The notes under the pieces are model-generated. The model ran no database searches. It was given only the letters and a program-made list of their open reading frames with translations, and was not told the origin of the DNA. Made by a program: the position numbers and the translations under genes. DNA of 64,000 nt from JOPF133 sp052144935 (GTDB taxonomy: Bacteria; Acidobacteriota; Terriglobia; Bryobacterales; Bryobacteraceae): positions 1 to 64,000 of the forward strand of contig JBKQPR010000058.1 of NCBI GenBank assembly GCA_052144935.1, in the 5' to 3' direction. Of this stretch, positions 37,529 through 47,983 are shown in pieces. Position 1 is the stretch's first letter, and every line of letters starts with the position of its first letter.

Positions 37529-40051
37529 GTGCCCAAGGCTTGTAAGAACGCCGGCATTATCTTGTTTGCCGTAACGTGTATCGCGACCTGCCAGGAGGGT
37601 GCGCCGGGACCGATCGCACTGAACGACAAAGAGTATTTCGAAGCGCCCGGATTCGCTTTCCTGGTCTTCCACAACGCCTACTCTCCGAGCCGCGGAGGGC
37701 TGCAGATGATGCAGAACGGCGAGTGGCTGATGGCTTCGGACGACCTGCTGATCACCGGCCGCGACTCCTCGGCTCGGCTGTCCGCCCGCGTCATGCGCCG
37801 CGTTGTGGACCGGGAGCGGAAGACGGCGACCATCATTGGCGAGGTGCCCGGGTTGAGCCTGGGTTACCAGTTGATCTGCCGCACCGATGGCGACCGCATG
37901 GTCGTCGCGTTGAAGTTCGACCGGCCGCTGGATGCGAGCAAGGTCCGGCAGGCATCCTTCCGGCTGCTGTTGTACCCTTCCGCCTATTTCATGAGATCGT
38001 TCCAGGGCGACTCGATAACGGGCATGTTTCCGCGGCAGTATAGTGGACAGCGGACCCTCCTGAAGTCCACCAGGATTCTGCGATTGGCCCAGGAGGACCC
38101 GCCCCACAGCTTGACCTTCGAGCGGCACGGCGGCACGCTGGAACTCGGCGATGAGCGCGGCAGCCACCCGACTGGCTGGTTTTCGGTGACCGCCGCCATA
38201 GAGCCGGGTTCCAGCGATTCCGGGATGGAACTGGAGATCCGGCCTTCCGTCGATCCTCAATGGCGGCGCCCGCCAGTTATCGGCATTTCCCAGGTCGGAT
38301 ACCATCCCGGGCAGCCCAAGTGTGCGGTGCTGGAGTTCGATCCGCGCGACGATGCCGGAGGAACGTACGGCTGTTCAAGTTGAGCCTCACTGGCAACAGG
38401 CAACTCGTCAAGTCCGGCGCTCCGAAGCCGTGGGGACAGTTTCTGAACTACCGGTACGCCATATTCGATTTCACCAATATCGTCAGCACCGGAGCGTACG
38501 TGATCGAATACCGGGGACAGACCGCCGGGCCCTTCCGTATCGATCCCCAGGTTTATGAACAAGCCTGGCAGCCCACGCTGGAGGTTTTCCTCCCCGTTCA
38601 AATGTGCCACGTCTCGGTCCGCGAGCGCAATCGTTTCTGGCATGGAGCGTGCCATTTAGACGACGCGCTGCAGGCTCCGGCAGGACGCCGGCACTTCGAT
38701 GGCTACCAGCAGGGCGAGCGTGAAACACAGTTTGCCGATTACGAGCACATTCCGGGATTGAACTGGGGCGGATGGCACGATGCAGGCGACTACGATCTGC
38801 CGGCGGGCAGCATCTCCAACACCACGTTGGCCCTGGCCTTGGCCCAGGAGGAGTTCAAGCCTGGTCTGGATATGACCACGGTCCGCCGAGCCACCCGCGA
38901 GGTGCTGCTGCGTGTCCCGGATGGAGAAGAAGACCTTCTCCAGCAGGTCGAGTACGGCGTGGAAGGCCTGCTGGGTTCGTTCCGCGCGTCGGGTCATATC
39001 TTCATCGGGATCATCGAAAACTCGCAGCCTCAGTATGACGTCACGGGCGATCCGGTGAATATCACGGATAACCATATCTACGACAGCAGCCTGAAGCCCG
39101 ACCAGGTAAGCGGCGACCGCTCCGGTAACCCCGATGACCGCTGGGCGTTCACGAACCGGAACACCGGCCTCGAATACCGTGTGGCCCAAACCCTCGCGGC
39201 CGCCAGCCGGGTGCTGCGCCCGAAGAAAGTCGAGCTCGCCGATGAGTGCCTGGCCGCGGCCCGCAAGCTTTGGGAGTACGAGCAGACGAACCCCCCCGTG
39301 TATGCTGCGGGCGCCTACGTGGGCCGCGGTGGAAGCTTCCCCGGCGACGAAATTGCCGCCACGGCGGAGCTGTGGCTCACCACCGGCGATCCGCGATACC
39401 AGAAGCGTCTCTATGCTCTGCTGCCCCAGATACGCTCTGCGCCGGCAGAGCAGGTGGGCCGTGGGCCGGGTTGGACCCTCGTCCGGCTGTTCCCCAAAGT
39501 CTCCGATCCGGAGTATCGCAACCTGGTTCTGGAGATCGCCAGGAAATGGAGAGCTGCCGCGGACGCCATAGAAGCCTCCAATCCCTACGGCGTGCGTTTT
39601 TCCTTCCTTCGTCTTGAGATCGGATTGGAGGCTGGACTCGCCCGAGCAGGCCAGAGGAAACTCCATCATGAGCTTCGGATGGGACCTGCAGAGCGATGCC
39701 ATGCGCGATTATTTCTACCACAAGCACCTGCCCGAGATCTTTGGCGCCGACACGCTGTTGAACGTAGTGAACTTCGTGCTCGGCTGCCACCCGGCTTCGA
39801 ATACCAGTTATGTCTCCGGAGTGGGAGCGAACTCGCAGTTGATAGCTTACGGGTTTAATCGGGACGACTACTCGTACATTCCCGGCGGGGTGATCTCAGG
39901 GGCCTCGTTTATGCGGCCGGGATTCATGGACCTGAAGAACTTCCCGTATTATTTCAATCAGACCGAATACGTAATCCACGGCGCCGCCTCTTACATCTTT
40001 GATGTGCTTGCCGCACAATGGATCCTGCAGCATCAGGCCGGCGGAAGATGA
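37529..40051 (+). pseudogene. GH9-type glycoside hydrolase interrupted by two frameshifts
   Basis: One protein of about 840 residues is spread over three frames. Segment 1 (from GTG 37529, after AAAGGAGG) has a signal peptide and a beta-sandwich region ending ISQVGYHPGQPKCAVLEF, the entry to the GH9 Ig-like domain. Segment 2 (from about 38370) has NWGGWHDAGDYDLPAG with the GH9 catalytic Asp pair. Segment 3 (from about 39600) has NFVLGCHPASNTSYVSGVG and NQTEYVIHGA with the catalytic Glu. The second shift is at a run of five T (39597-39601) and is cured by removing one. Catalytic residues are all retained, so the breaks are recent or are sequence errors. Confidence 0.82.
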
Positions 40052-40288
40052 AAGGCCGGAAGCCGGCACGGGCGCTCGCAGCGGGAACAGGAGCGGAACA
40101 AGCATCGGAACCGCGTACCAGGCCCACTCCTTGCGGCATGCCCAAAGAAACTGATATCGCAGCACCGATGGCAAGGGGCGGCAACCCTTGGAAAGGGCGG
40201 TGAAGGGCAGCCGCGCACCTGCCGGGCGGAGACAGGCCTAAGCCAAATGCCGCTGCGAAAGATCCCGGGGACGACCAGGAAACGGGTA
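40052..40288. other. Gene-free stretch before promoter B
   Basis: About 240 bases with no gene or clear structure between the GH9-like gene and the promoter of the TonB receptor unit. Confidence 0.4.
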
Positions 40289-40332
40289 TTGACTCCATGG
40301 GTGAATCGGATTAGGATTGAACTGAAATATCA
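40289..40332 (+). promoter_or_regulatory. Promoter-operator B before the TonB-dependent receptor
   Basis: TTGACT (40289-40294), 17 bases, TAGGAT (40312-40317), then CTGAAATATCA at 40322-40332. The spacer and -10 region share the block GAATCGGATTA with promoter A at the same position, so the two promoters are clearly related. It lies about 100 bases before the receptor start. Confidence 0.7.
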
Positions 40333-40430
40333 AGGTATTGGTATTCGTTAGTCCGCTCTTCGCCGGCGATGCGCAGCGATGCCCGCGGTGGGCGATTGTT
40401 CAGTTGCCAGTGACAACAGAGGAGAAAAGT

Positions 40431-43400
40431 ATGCTCTCACAACGAGTACTCCGGCTCGCGCTGTCGATCTTCGTGTGCGCTCTGGCCTTGACGGCTCAGA
40501 CCGGAAATGGCAGGGTACAGGGCGTGGTGAAGGATGCGAGCTCCGCCGTGGTCGGGGGAGCCAAAGTGACCATCGCTCACACGGCCACGATGACCAGGTA
40601 CTCGACCACGACCAACGATGAGGGCCTGTTCGTGTTCCCGCCGTCGCAGCCCGGAGCGTATAGTATGACCGTGGGAGCGCCGGGAATGGAGACGTGGCAA
40701 GGCACGTTCCTAATGGAGGTCGGGCAGACGGTGGATGTCAGCCCTACCCTGCGGGTGGGAGCGGTTTCTACCCAGGTGGTGGTGGCAGGGGAGGCAGCGC
40801 CTCTGGTTTCGACCACGGATGCGACCTTGTCGGAGGACCTGGAACGCACGCGCATCGAGCAATTGCCGTCGGACGGGCGCAACATCGCCAATCTGGTGAT
40901 GATGGCTGCGCCGGGTTTCAATGGAGGGCAGGACGGCAACATCAACCCGATTAATATGGGACTGCGCGACGGGGTGGAGTTGTACCAGGATGGCGCGATC
41001 GTCAAGAATCGCGACACCGGGGACTGGGCCGGACGGCTGCCGGGCGTGGACAGCGTTCAGGAGCTGCGCGTGGAGACGAACGGCTCTTCGGCCCAGTTCG
41101 ACCGCCCCGGCTCGGTCATCCTCTCGACGAAGAGCGGAGCCAACGATGTCCACGGAAGCGTGTTCGAAACCGCGCGGAATAGTGCCATCGGGGTTGCCCG
41201 CCAACGGCAGGCTACCTTCACCAAGGCTCCGTACTATAACCGCCACGAATACGGCGGATCGCTGGGCGGGCCGGTGAAGATTCCGAAGATCTACAACGGA
41301 AAGAACCGCACGTTCTTCTTCACCACGTACGAGGGCCTGCGCCTGGAAAGCCAAAGTACCTACAACACCTCCATGCAGACCGACGCCATGCGGCAAGGCG
41401 ACTACAGCGGGTTGGTGGACAACCTGGGGCGCCTGACCACGATCTACGATCCCTTGACCACCGGGCCGGCGCCGACGTGGACGCGCACGCCGTTCCCGAA
41501 CAACACCATCCCCATCTCCCGCGAAAGCCCGGACGCCAAGTATCTGTTCAGCATCCTGCCGCAGCCGACCCTCCCTAACGTCAACCCGCTCCTTGCCAGC
41601 AACTGGTACGGCGTAGTTCCCAGCACCACGACCGACTTTATGCTCACGGAGCGCATCGACCAGCGTGTGAGCGATCGGGATCAGGTGTTCGGCAGAGTCT
41701 CGGTGGGCCACGACAGAACTTCCAGTGTGTCGGCTGGGGGATCAACCCAGGTGCCGCCGCTGAGCGGGACATTGAACTACGTCTCCGGCGAATACCATGA
41801 TGTCAGCGCGGTGGCGTCCTGGACGCACACCATATCGCCGACTTTCGTGAGCGCGGCGCGCCTCTCCTGGTCGCAGGAGTACAAGTTCACGGGATCCCCT
41901 TATAATTCGAGCATTGGGAACGTGTCCGAATATCTGGGCGTCCCGGATTTGAACAACGATCCCAATAACTCCTACTCGACCACCGGCATGGGTTTCGGGG
42001 CCAGTTTCGCCACCCAGCAGGTGCGCCATAACACCACTCGTATTTTATTCGGCAACGAGGATTTGACCCGCATGGTTGGCCGCCACCAGCTTCTGTTCGG
42101 TGGACAACTGCACCTCGAGTTCGACGACGCGCTGACCGACCACAACGGCACCGGCATCACCTACGATACTCTGGCGACGGCGCTGTTCAATCCGGCCAGC
42201 GGATCGGCCTACAGCGCCCAACCGTTGACCGGCTTTTCCGGGGCGGACTTTTTCATGGGCTACGTGTCGACGTTTAAAGACACGGTAAAGCGCCCGCAGT
42301 GGAATTTGCGCGACCGCGAGTTCGCCGGATACTTCCAGGATAACTGGCGAGTAACTTCCAGGCTGACCTTGAATCTTGGCTTACGCTACCAGGACATGCC
42401 CGCGGAGAGCATCGCCGGCAACTACAACGTCGGGTTTGACCTGAACACGGATTCGATGGTTCTCGGCCGCTCGGTCTCGGATATGTACGCGGCCGGTATG
42501 ACCACTCCCACCATAATAGGCGGGCTGACAGCCATTGGCGCCAAATTCGAGACCGCGCAGCAGGCGGGCCTGCCGCCGGGCCTGATCTACGGCAACCCGT
42601 GGATCTTCGAGCCGCGCGTGGGTTTCGCCTACCGCACAAGCGACAGTGTAAGGCCTGTGGTGCTCCGCGGCGGCTGGGGAATCTACGATTCCCAGGCGGC
42701 GCTGCGGACTTGGGATAACCTTACCGGCAGCGGAATCCCCTATGGCTATCCAGTGCAGTATTCCGTGAATAACCAGGCGCTGGTTGGAGTAAACGGTATC
42801 GACGGGCTTCCCAATTATGAACTCCGGTCCGTGCCGCAGTTCGTAGCCGGCACGAATACCGCCAACGTGCTCAGCAATCCCGCCTTTGTCAGCATCACGC
42901 CGGGGTGCTGCGCGCTGCAATTCTTCGACCCCCATGAACCTCCCACCCGCGACATGCAGTGGAACTTCTCTGTGGCGAAGGAAACTTTTTCGGGCATCGT
43001 GGCCAGCGCCACTTACCTGGCCACGCACGGGTGGAACATCCCGCAAAACGTGAATTTCAACGCCGCCCCTTCCAACTACGTCTGGTACGCGACCACCGGC
43101 GAGCCTCTGGTCACCGGCACGTACGCTTCGACGGGAGAGAACCCCTACAATACGACGACCTACGGCAGCATGACCGAGTACATGAAGCAAGGCATCTCCA
43201 ATGCCGAAGGCTTCACCCTGGAAGTGAAGCGGCGGTATTCCCACGGTGTCGGCTGGCAATTCATGTATGTAATGACCAACGCGTTCACCGAGTCCACCCT
43301 GGTGGGAAACGGGGGCGGGTCGAGCGTGGCGCCGGCCGCGGATTTTCTGCCGGGCGCGGTTTCCACGGACTTCGATGCCAGGAACCATTTTCTGAATTAT

Positions 43401-44150
43401 CAACGGGACTCCGCCATCCCTCACAACCAACTGAAGTGGAACTGGGTCGTGGATCTTCCCTTCGGGCGGGACCACCTGCTGGCCCACAATGCAGGAAAGG
43501 CTCTAAACGCCCTCATCGGCGGCTGGCAGCTCGCCGGCTTCGGGACGTACCAGAGCCGGTACTTCTCCTTGCCGACCAGCAACTACGGGCCCACGAGCCA
43601 GATCCAGACCTACGGCACCAAATACAAGATTGAGGACTGCAGCAGCGGAACCTGCCTTCCAGGTTACTTATACTGGAACGGGTATATCTCGCCGCCCCAA
43701 ATTAACCGGGGGGGCACGAGCGCAACTGGCCCGTGCACCGGGATTTGCGGCATACCCGCGAATTATACGCCGTCCAATCTACCGCTGATTCCCTACGGCG
43801 CGACGAGCGCGCCCAATGCCCCCGCCGGCACCAATATGGCGTCGTACTGGGAGACGCAAACGGTTTGGCTGCCGTTGAAAAACGGCAGCGTGGTCCAGTC
43901 CACCATGAACACCGGCCTCACTTACTGGATGAACCAGTATGTCGCGGCCCCGTGGGATTTCAATCTCTCCGCGTCGTTGTTCAAGGTGTTTTCCTTGTCG
44001 GAACGCTTTAAGCTGCGCTTCAACGCCGATTTCTTTCAGGTTTTGAACAACCCGGGGATCCCCTTGCCGGGCAGCAACGGCATTATGTACACGAACACCT
44101 CATTGAACTCCCCCCGCGACCTTCAACTGACTTTGCGGCTGACGTGGTAG
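40431..44150 (+). CDS. TonB-dependent outer membrane receptor with carboxypeptidase-regulatory domain
   Basis: The 1239-residue protein has a signal peptide (LALSIFVCALALTAQ). A CarboxypepD_reg-like domain occupies about 25-115 (VQGVVKDASSAVVGGAKVT, NDEGLFVFPPSQPGAYSM), followed by a plug domain (RNIANLVMMAAPGFNGGQDG) and a long 22-strand-type barrel to the terminal Trp. GGSLGGPVKIPKIYNGKNR and FFFTTYEGLRLESQ are typical of the acidobacterial OmpA/Oar-like subfamily. It should import a glycan product, though no SusD partner is present. The ATG follows GAGGAG. It heads a unit with SDR, GH29 and MFS genes. Confidence 0.93.
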   Translation: MLSQRVLRLALSIFVCALALTAQTGNGRVQGVVKDASSAVVGGAKVTIAHTATMTRYSTTTNDEGLFVFPPSQPGAYSMTVGAPGMETWQGTFLMEVGQTVDVSPTLRVGAVSTQVVVAGEAAPLVSTTDATLSEDLERTRIEQLPSDGRNIANLVMMAAPGFNGGQDGNINPINMGLRDGVELYQDGAIVKNRDTGDWAGRLPGVDSVQELRVETNGSSAQFDRPGSVILSTKSGANDVHGSVFETARNSAIGVARQRQATFTKAPYYNRHEYGGSLGGPVKIPKIYNGKNRTFFFTTYEGLRLESQSTYNTSMQTDAMRQGDYSGLVDNLGRLTTIYDPLTTGPAPTWTRTPFPNNTIPISRESPDAKYLFSILPQPTLPNVNPLLASNWYGVVPSTTTDFMLTERIDQRVSDRDQVFGRVSVGHDRTSSVSAGGSTQVPPLSGTLNYVSGEYHDVSAVASWTHTISPTFVSAARLSWSQEYKFTGSPYNSSIGNVSEYLGVPDLNNDPNNSYSTTGMGFGASFATQQVRHNTTRILFGNEDLTRMVGRHQLLFGGQLHLEFDDALTDHNGTGITYDTLATALFNPASGSAYSAQPLTGFSGADFFMGYVSTFKDTVKRPQWNLRDREFAGYFQDNWRVTSRLTLNLGLRYQDMPAESIAGNYNVGFDLNTDSMVLGRSVSDMYAAGMTTPTIIGGLTAIGAKFETAQQAGLPPGLIYGNPWIFEPRVGFAYRTSDSVRPVVLRGGWGIYDSQAALRTWDNLTGSGIPYGYPVQYSVNNQALVGVNGIDGLPNYELRSVPQFVAGTNTANVLSNPAFVSITPGCCALQFFDPHEPPTRDMQWNFSVAKETFSGIVASATYLATHGWNIPQNVNFNAAPSNYVWYATTGEPLVTGTYASTGENPYNTTTYGSMTEYMKQGISNAEGFTLEVKRRYSHGVGWQFMYVMTNAFTESTLVGNGGGSSVAPAADFLPGAVSTDFDARNHFLNYQRDSAIPHNQLKWNWVVDLPFGRDHLLAHNAGKALNALIGGWQLAGFGTYQSRYFSLPTSNYGPTSQIQTYGTKYKIEDCSSGTCLPGYLYWNGYISPPQINRGGTSATGPCTGICGIPANYTPSNLPLIPYGATSAPNAPAGTNMASYWETQTVWLPLKNGSVVQSTMNTGLTYWMNQYVAAPWDFNLSASLFKVFSLSERFKLRFNADFFQVLNNPGIPLPGSNGIMYTNTSLNSPRDLQLTLRLTW

Positions 44151-44199
44151 GGTGAAGCAAAAGCCACGCCTGCAGCGCCTGTGCAGCGGCGAGAACAAC

Positions 44200-44952
44200 A
44201 TGAAACTGGAAGGAAAAGTCTGCCTGATCACGGGAGGGAGCAGCGGCATAGGCGCTGCTACGGCCCTCGAGTTCGCCTTTCGCGGCGCGGACATCGCAGT
44301 GTGCGGCCTTCCGGCCGACGACCTGCTCGCCCAGGACGTGAAACGGGAGGTGGAAGCCATGAATCGCAGGGCTTTCACCATCACGGCCGACGTAGCGGAC
44401 CCCAACCAAGCAACGCGCTCGGTGGAGCAGACGGTGGCAACCCTCGGACAACTGGATGTGCTGGTCCATTGTGCGGGAGGCCCGGCGCCCGGCGGCTTGC
44501 TCGAAGTAGACGACTGCACCTGGTACCGGGCCTTCGACATCCACGTTCACGCCGTGTACCATCTCGCCAGGGCGGCTGTTCCCTGCATGGTTGAGCGCGG
44601 CGGGGGCGCCATTCTGCTGATCTCCTCGGCGGCCGGGTCCCGCGGTTGCGCGGGCGCGATTGCCTACGGGGTGGCCAAGGGCGCCATACCGCAGTTCACG
44701 CGGGCGTTGGCGCGCGAACTTGCCGATTTCAATATTCGCGTGAATTGCGTTTCTCCCGGTATCATTCGCACCCGGTTTCAGGATTACCTTACGTCCGAAC
44801 AGGTGGAGAACAACACGCGCAACCGCATACCCCTGCATCGCGAAGGACGGCCGGAAGAAGTGGCGGCGGCGCTTGCCGCGCTAGCCGAAAACGATTTCAT
44901 CACGGGCGCCGAAATCCCGGTGGACGGCGGTATGACTATGCGAATGGTATAA
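44200..44952 (+). CDS. SDR-family NAD(P)-dependent oxidoreductase
   Basis: The 250-residue protein is a classical short-chain dehydrogenase: TGGSSGIGAATALEFA (cofactor), VHCAGGPAPGG, catalytic Ser in LLISSAAGSRG, Tyr-Lys in AYGVAKGAIPQF, and FITGAEIPVDGGMTMRMV at the C-terminus. It probably oxidises a sugar or keto-sugar in the cytoplasm, since no signal is present. I chose ATG 44200; a GTG at 44152 would add 16 residues. It lies 49 bases after the receptor gene. Confidence 0.92.
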   Translation: MKLEGKVCLITGGSSGIGAATALEFAFRGADIAVCGLPADDLLAQDVKREVEAMNRRAFTITADVADPNQATRSVEQTVATLGQLDVLVHCAGGPAPGGLLEVDDCTWYRAFDIHVHAVYHLARAAVPCMVERGGGAILLISSAAGSRGCAGAIAYGVAKGAIPQFTRALARELADFNIRVNCVSPGIIRTRFQDYLTSEQVENNTRNRIPLHREGRPEEVAAALAALAENDFITGAEIPVDGGMTMRMV

Positions 44953-44979
44953 CGCCGAAGGGCACATGGAGGCTACATT

Positions 44980-46500
44980 ATGAATCGTCGATCGTTTCTC
45001 ACTAGCGGCATCGCGGCGGCGGCGGCACTGCCGGCGCGCGCCGACGACCGCGTGAATCATCATCTTCCCGCGCGCGATTCGCACTATCGACAGACGCAAT
45101 CGTATGTTGAGGACATCCCGGTCCCGGAGTACCATTGGGCCTCCGATGCCGCGTACGAACGATTCCGCGACATCAAGTACGGAGTGCGGTTGCATTGGGG
45201 ACTCTACTCCATCCTCGGCAAGCCGAAGGAGTCGTGGCCTTTCCTGGAAATGAGTTTCCCGGAGCGGCAGCGCTACCAGGAGATGTACCAAACGTGGAAT
45301 CCGCGAGGCTTCAACGCCGACGAGTGGATGGATCTCTTCGCCGCTTGCGGTATGAAGATGTTCGCTTTCACCTCCAAGCATCACGAGGGCTTTTCCATGT
45401 TCGACACGCGCACTCGCGTCCGCCGGCGCGTGAACTGGACGGCTCCAGGCGGGCCGCGGGTGGAAGACTGCGACCTCGCCTACAGCATCATGGAGACGCC
45501 GTTCCGCCGCGATGTGGTCAAGGAGCTATGCCAAGCGGCGCGTAAACGCGATATCAAAATCGACTTCTATTTCTCGCATCCCGATTGGTACGACGCCGAT
45601 TTCCGGCCCTACACCTATCATCCCTTACAGGTTCCGTCATCGAACGTGCTGACCCTGGACTATGCCACCGCGAAGAAGCGGCTTGGGGACAGAGAGGTGA
45701 TCGTTCCGGATCCAACTCCGGCGGAAGTAAGCCGGATGTTCGCGCGGCATCGAGCGCAGCTGTCGGAACTCCTGACGCGCTACGGAACAATCGACATGCT
45801 TTGTCTGGATATGTGGTTCGGGCCGAAGGTATGGCCTCAGCTTCGTGAGACCATTCTCCAGCTGCGAAAACTCCAACCCGATGTAATGCTGCGGGCTCGC
45901 GGGATTGGCAATTACGGAGATTACTACACGCCCGAAGGGTTTGTGCCGGGTGACAAAGGCAACACGGATACGCCATGGTTCGTGATTTATCCGCTGGGAT
46001 CGTCCTTCTCTTACGAGCGGGTCGCCGAGAACCACAAAGGGGCCGCCTGGGTGGTGCGGAGCCTGGTCGACAGCGTGGCCAAGGGAGGCAACTTCATGGT
46101 GGGAATCGGCCCTGATGGCGAGGGGCGATTCCATCCCACTGCGGTCAGCCAGCTCAAGGAGGTTGGAGAATGGCTGAAGGTGAATGGCGGCGGCATTTAC
46201 GCCACCCGCGCCCGTGAAGGCGACCTGTGGTCCGAGGGCGCCGATATCCGGTTCACCCGAACGAAGGACAAGCGAACCATCTATGCGTTTGCGTTGAAAT
46301 GGCCTGGCGAGAAACTGCTGCTCCACTCCGTCCGTCCGGCCGAGGGCTCAGCTATTCGGATGCTGGGTACGGACACGCCGCTGAAGTGGACGCTCGAAGG
46401 CGCCGGCGTGGAAGTGCAGATTCCGCCCGGATTGCAGGATGAATCCCGGCGTCCATGCCGGTTTGCCTGGGGCTTCCAGATCCGGCCGGAGAACGTTTGA
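44980..46500 (+). CDS. Tat-exported GH29-like alpha-L-fucosidase family protein
   Basis: The 506-residue protein has a twin-arginine signal (NRRSFLTSGIAAAAALPARA), then the GH29 fold: FRDIKYGVRLHWGLYSI, CGMKMFAFTSKHHEGFSMF, IDFYFSHPDWYDADF, and the probable nucleophile Asp in MLCLDMWFG. The C-terminal part is the expected beta-sandwich. Canonical fucosidases have LWFDGGW around the nucleophile; the variation here makes substrate assignment uncertain. It overlaps neither neighbour: the SDR ends 27 bases upstream, and the MFS gene starts 35 bases downstream. Confidence 0.85.
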   Translation: MNRRSFLTSGIAAAAALPARADDRVNHHLPARDSHYRQTQSYVEDIPVPEYHWASDAAYERFRDIKYGVRLHWGLYSILGKPKESWPFLEMSFPERQRYQEMYQTWNPRGFNADEWMDLFAACGMKMFAFTSKHHEGFSMFDTRTRVRRRVNWTAPGGPRVEDCDLAYSIMETPFRRDVVKELCQAARKRDIKIDFYFSHPDWYDADFRPYTYHPLQVPSSNVLTLDYATAKKRLGDREVIVPDPTPAEVSRMFARHRAQLSELLTRYGTIDMLCLDMWFGPKVWPQLRETILQLRKLQPDVMLRARGIGNYGDYYTPEGFVPGDKGNTDTPWFVIYPLGSSFSYERVAENHKGAAWVVRSLVDSVAKGGNFMVGIGPDGEGRFHPTAVSQLKEVGEWLKVNGGGIYATRAREGDLWSEGADIRFTRTKDKRTIYAFALKWPGEKLLLHSVRPAEGSAIRMLGTDTPLKWTLEGAGVEVQIPPGLQDESRRPCRFAWGFQIRPENV

Positions 46501-46535
46501 GTCCGGAGGGGCAGGCAGGTCCAGGAGCCTTGATC

Positions 46536-47807
46536 GTGTGGGGAACAACCAGCACCGGCCTCGGAGCGAAGGATGGCGCCACGAACGTAGCCTCCCGAAT
46601 CCGGTGGTGCATGATCGGACTGGTATTCTTCGCCACGGTCGTAAACTATCTGGACCGTCAGACTCTTTCCGTAGCAGCCCCCGTAATTATCGAGCAGTTT
46701 CACCTGAGCAATGTGGAGTACTCGCGTATCATCTTCGCGTTCATGCTGGCGTATACCGTTATGAACGGCATCTCGGGTCCTATGGTAGACCGGCTCGGAA
46801 CAAAGCTGGGCTATGCCGTCTGCATCGGGTGGTGGAGCATCGCCGCCATGCTGCATGCCCTTGCTCGAGGGGCATTCAGCTTCGGCGCGTTGCGTTTTCT
46901 ATTAGGTATGGGCGAGGCAGGTAACTGGCCCGCCGCCGTCAAGGTGGTCGCCGAGTGGTTTCCTCCTAAAGAGCGCGCGCTCGCGTCGGGTATCTTCAAC
47001 AGCGGCTCCGCGATTGGCGCAGTCGTTGCGCCGCCTCTGGTGGCGTGGATCATCCTGAAATCCGGCTGGCAAAGCGCATTTTTGATGGTAGGCGGGGTTG
47101 GTCTGATCTGGCTACTGATTTGGCTGTTGGTCTACTATACTCCGCCAAATGCCCAAACCGGGATCGCCAGGCGGCCCGTGCCGGTCTGGAAGCTTCTGCG
47201 GACGCCGTGGGTCCGCCAGTTTACGGCCTCCAAAATCTTCAGCGACCCCGCCTGGTACTTTTACATTTTTTGGTTTCCCCAATACCTGAAGAGTGCGCGG
47301 GGCTTCGACATTGCGGCGATCGGCAAGTACGCCTGGATTCCGTTCCTTACGGCCGGCGCCGGCAATCTGCTGGGAGGCGTCTGCGCCGCCGCCCTGCTCA
47401 ACCGTGGAATCACCGTGACGTGGGCCCGTAAAATTTCCGTCATGCTGTTCGCCGCGCTCATGACCTCGGCGATTCCAGCGGTGCTTGTCTCGAACGTGTT
47501 TGTCTCGATCGGCCTGATCTCGACTGCCACGCTCGGATACTCGGGAGCGCTTGCGAACATGCTGGCGATGCCCGCGGACCGTTTCCCCGGCAGTACCGTA
47601 GGTTCCGTTTGGGGCATTGCGAGCATGGGCGCCGGCTTTGGGGGAATGGTGTTCAGCCTCTTGACCGGGTGGGTCGTGGACCACTACTCTTACGTGCCGG
47701 TGTTCGTTGGATTCGGGATTCTGCCGCTGGTGGCGGCCGCGATGATTTGGCGCTTGCCTGAGGCGAGTGAAACGCCGGAGCGGGGCTGGGAATTTGAGTC
47801 GTCATGA
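46536..47807 (+). CDS. MFS transporter, ACS/hexuronate type
   Basis: The 423-residue protein has twelve predicted helices and typical anion:cation symporter features: FFATVVNYLDRQTLSVAAP in helix 1, LGMGEAGNWPAAVKVVAEW, and FPPKERALASGIFNSGSAIG between helices 4 and 5. Such carriers import sugar acids such as hexuronates across the inner membrane. The start is GTG at 46536, eight bases after AGGAG. An open frame back to 46455 overlaps the GH29 gene and is unlikely to be used. It ends the receptor-SDR-GH29-MFS unit. Confidence 0.9.
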   Translation: MWGTTSTGLGAKDGATNVASRIRWCMIGLVFFATVVNYLDRQTLSVAAPVIIEQFHLSNVEYSRIIFAFMLAYTVMNGISGPMVDRLGTKLGYAVCIGWWSIAAMLHALARGAFSFGALRFLLGMGEAGNWPAAVKVVAEWFPPKERALASGIFNSGSAIGAVVAPPLVAWIILKSGWQSAFLMVGGVGLIWLLIWLLVYYTPPNAQTGIARRPVPVWKLLRTPWVRQFTASKIFSDPAWYFYIFWFPQYLKSARGFDIAAIGKYAWIPFLTAGAGNLLGGVCAAALLNRGITVTWARKISVMLFAALMTSAIPAVLVSNVFVSIGLISTATLGYSGALANMLAMPADRFPGSTVGSVWGIASMGAGFGGMVFSLLTGWVVDHYSYVPVFVGFGILPLVAAAMIWRLPEASETPERGWEFESS

Positions 47808-47877
47808 GAGCCTTGTCGCGCGAGGAATATCAGAAGCTATCTGAAGAGCGAAGAAACGACTGGCGAAAAGGAACGGC

Positions 47878-47916
47878 TTGACGATTCACGCGTAATTGAC
47901 TAGACTGATATTGTAG
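47878..47916 (+). promoter_or_regulatory. Promoter-operator D before the GntR regulator gene
   Basis: TTGACG (47878-47883), 17 bases, TAGACT (47901-47906). The motif lies on the opposite strand, CTACAATATCA, at 47906-47916, touching the -10. A site directly on its own promoter predicts autoregulation of the GntR gene that starts at 47984. Confidence 0.65.
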
Positions 47917-47983
47917 ACGAGTATGCGGTGTTCGGCTCCCGCGTCCGCAGCCACGCCCAGAGTGCTCATCGCCGTGCAGAGTC

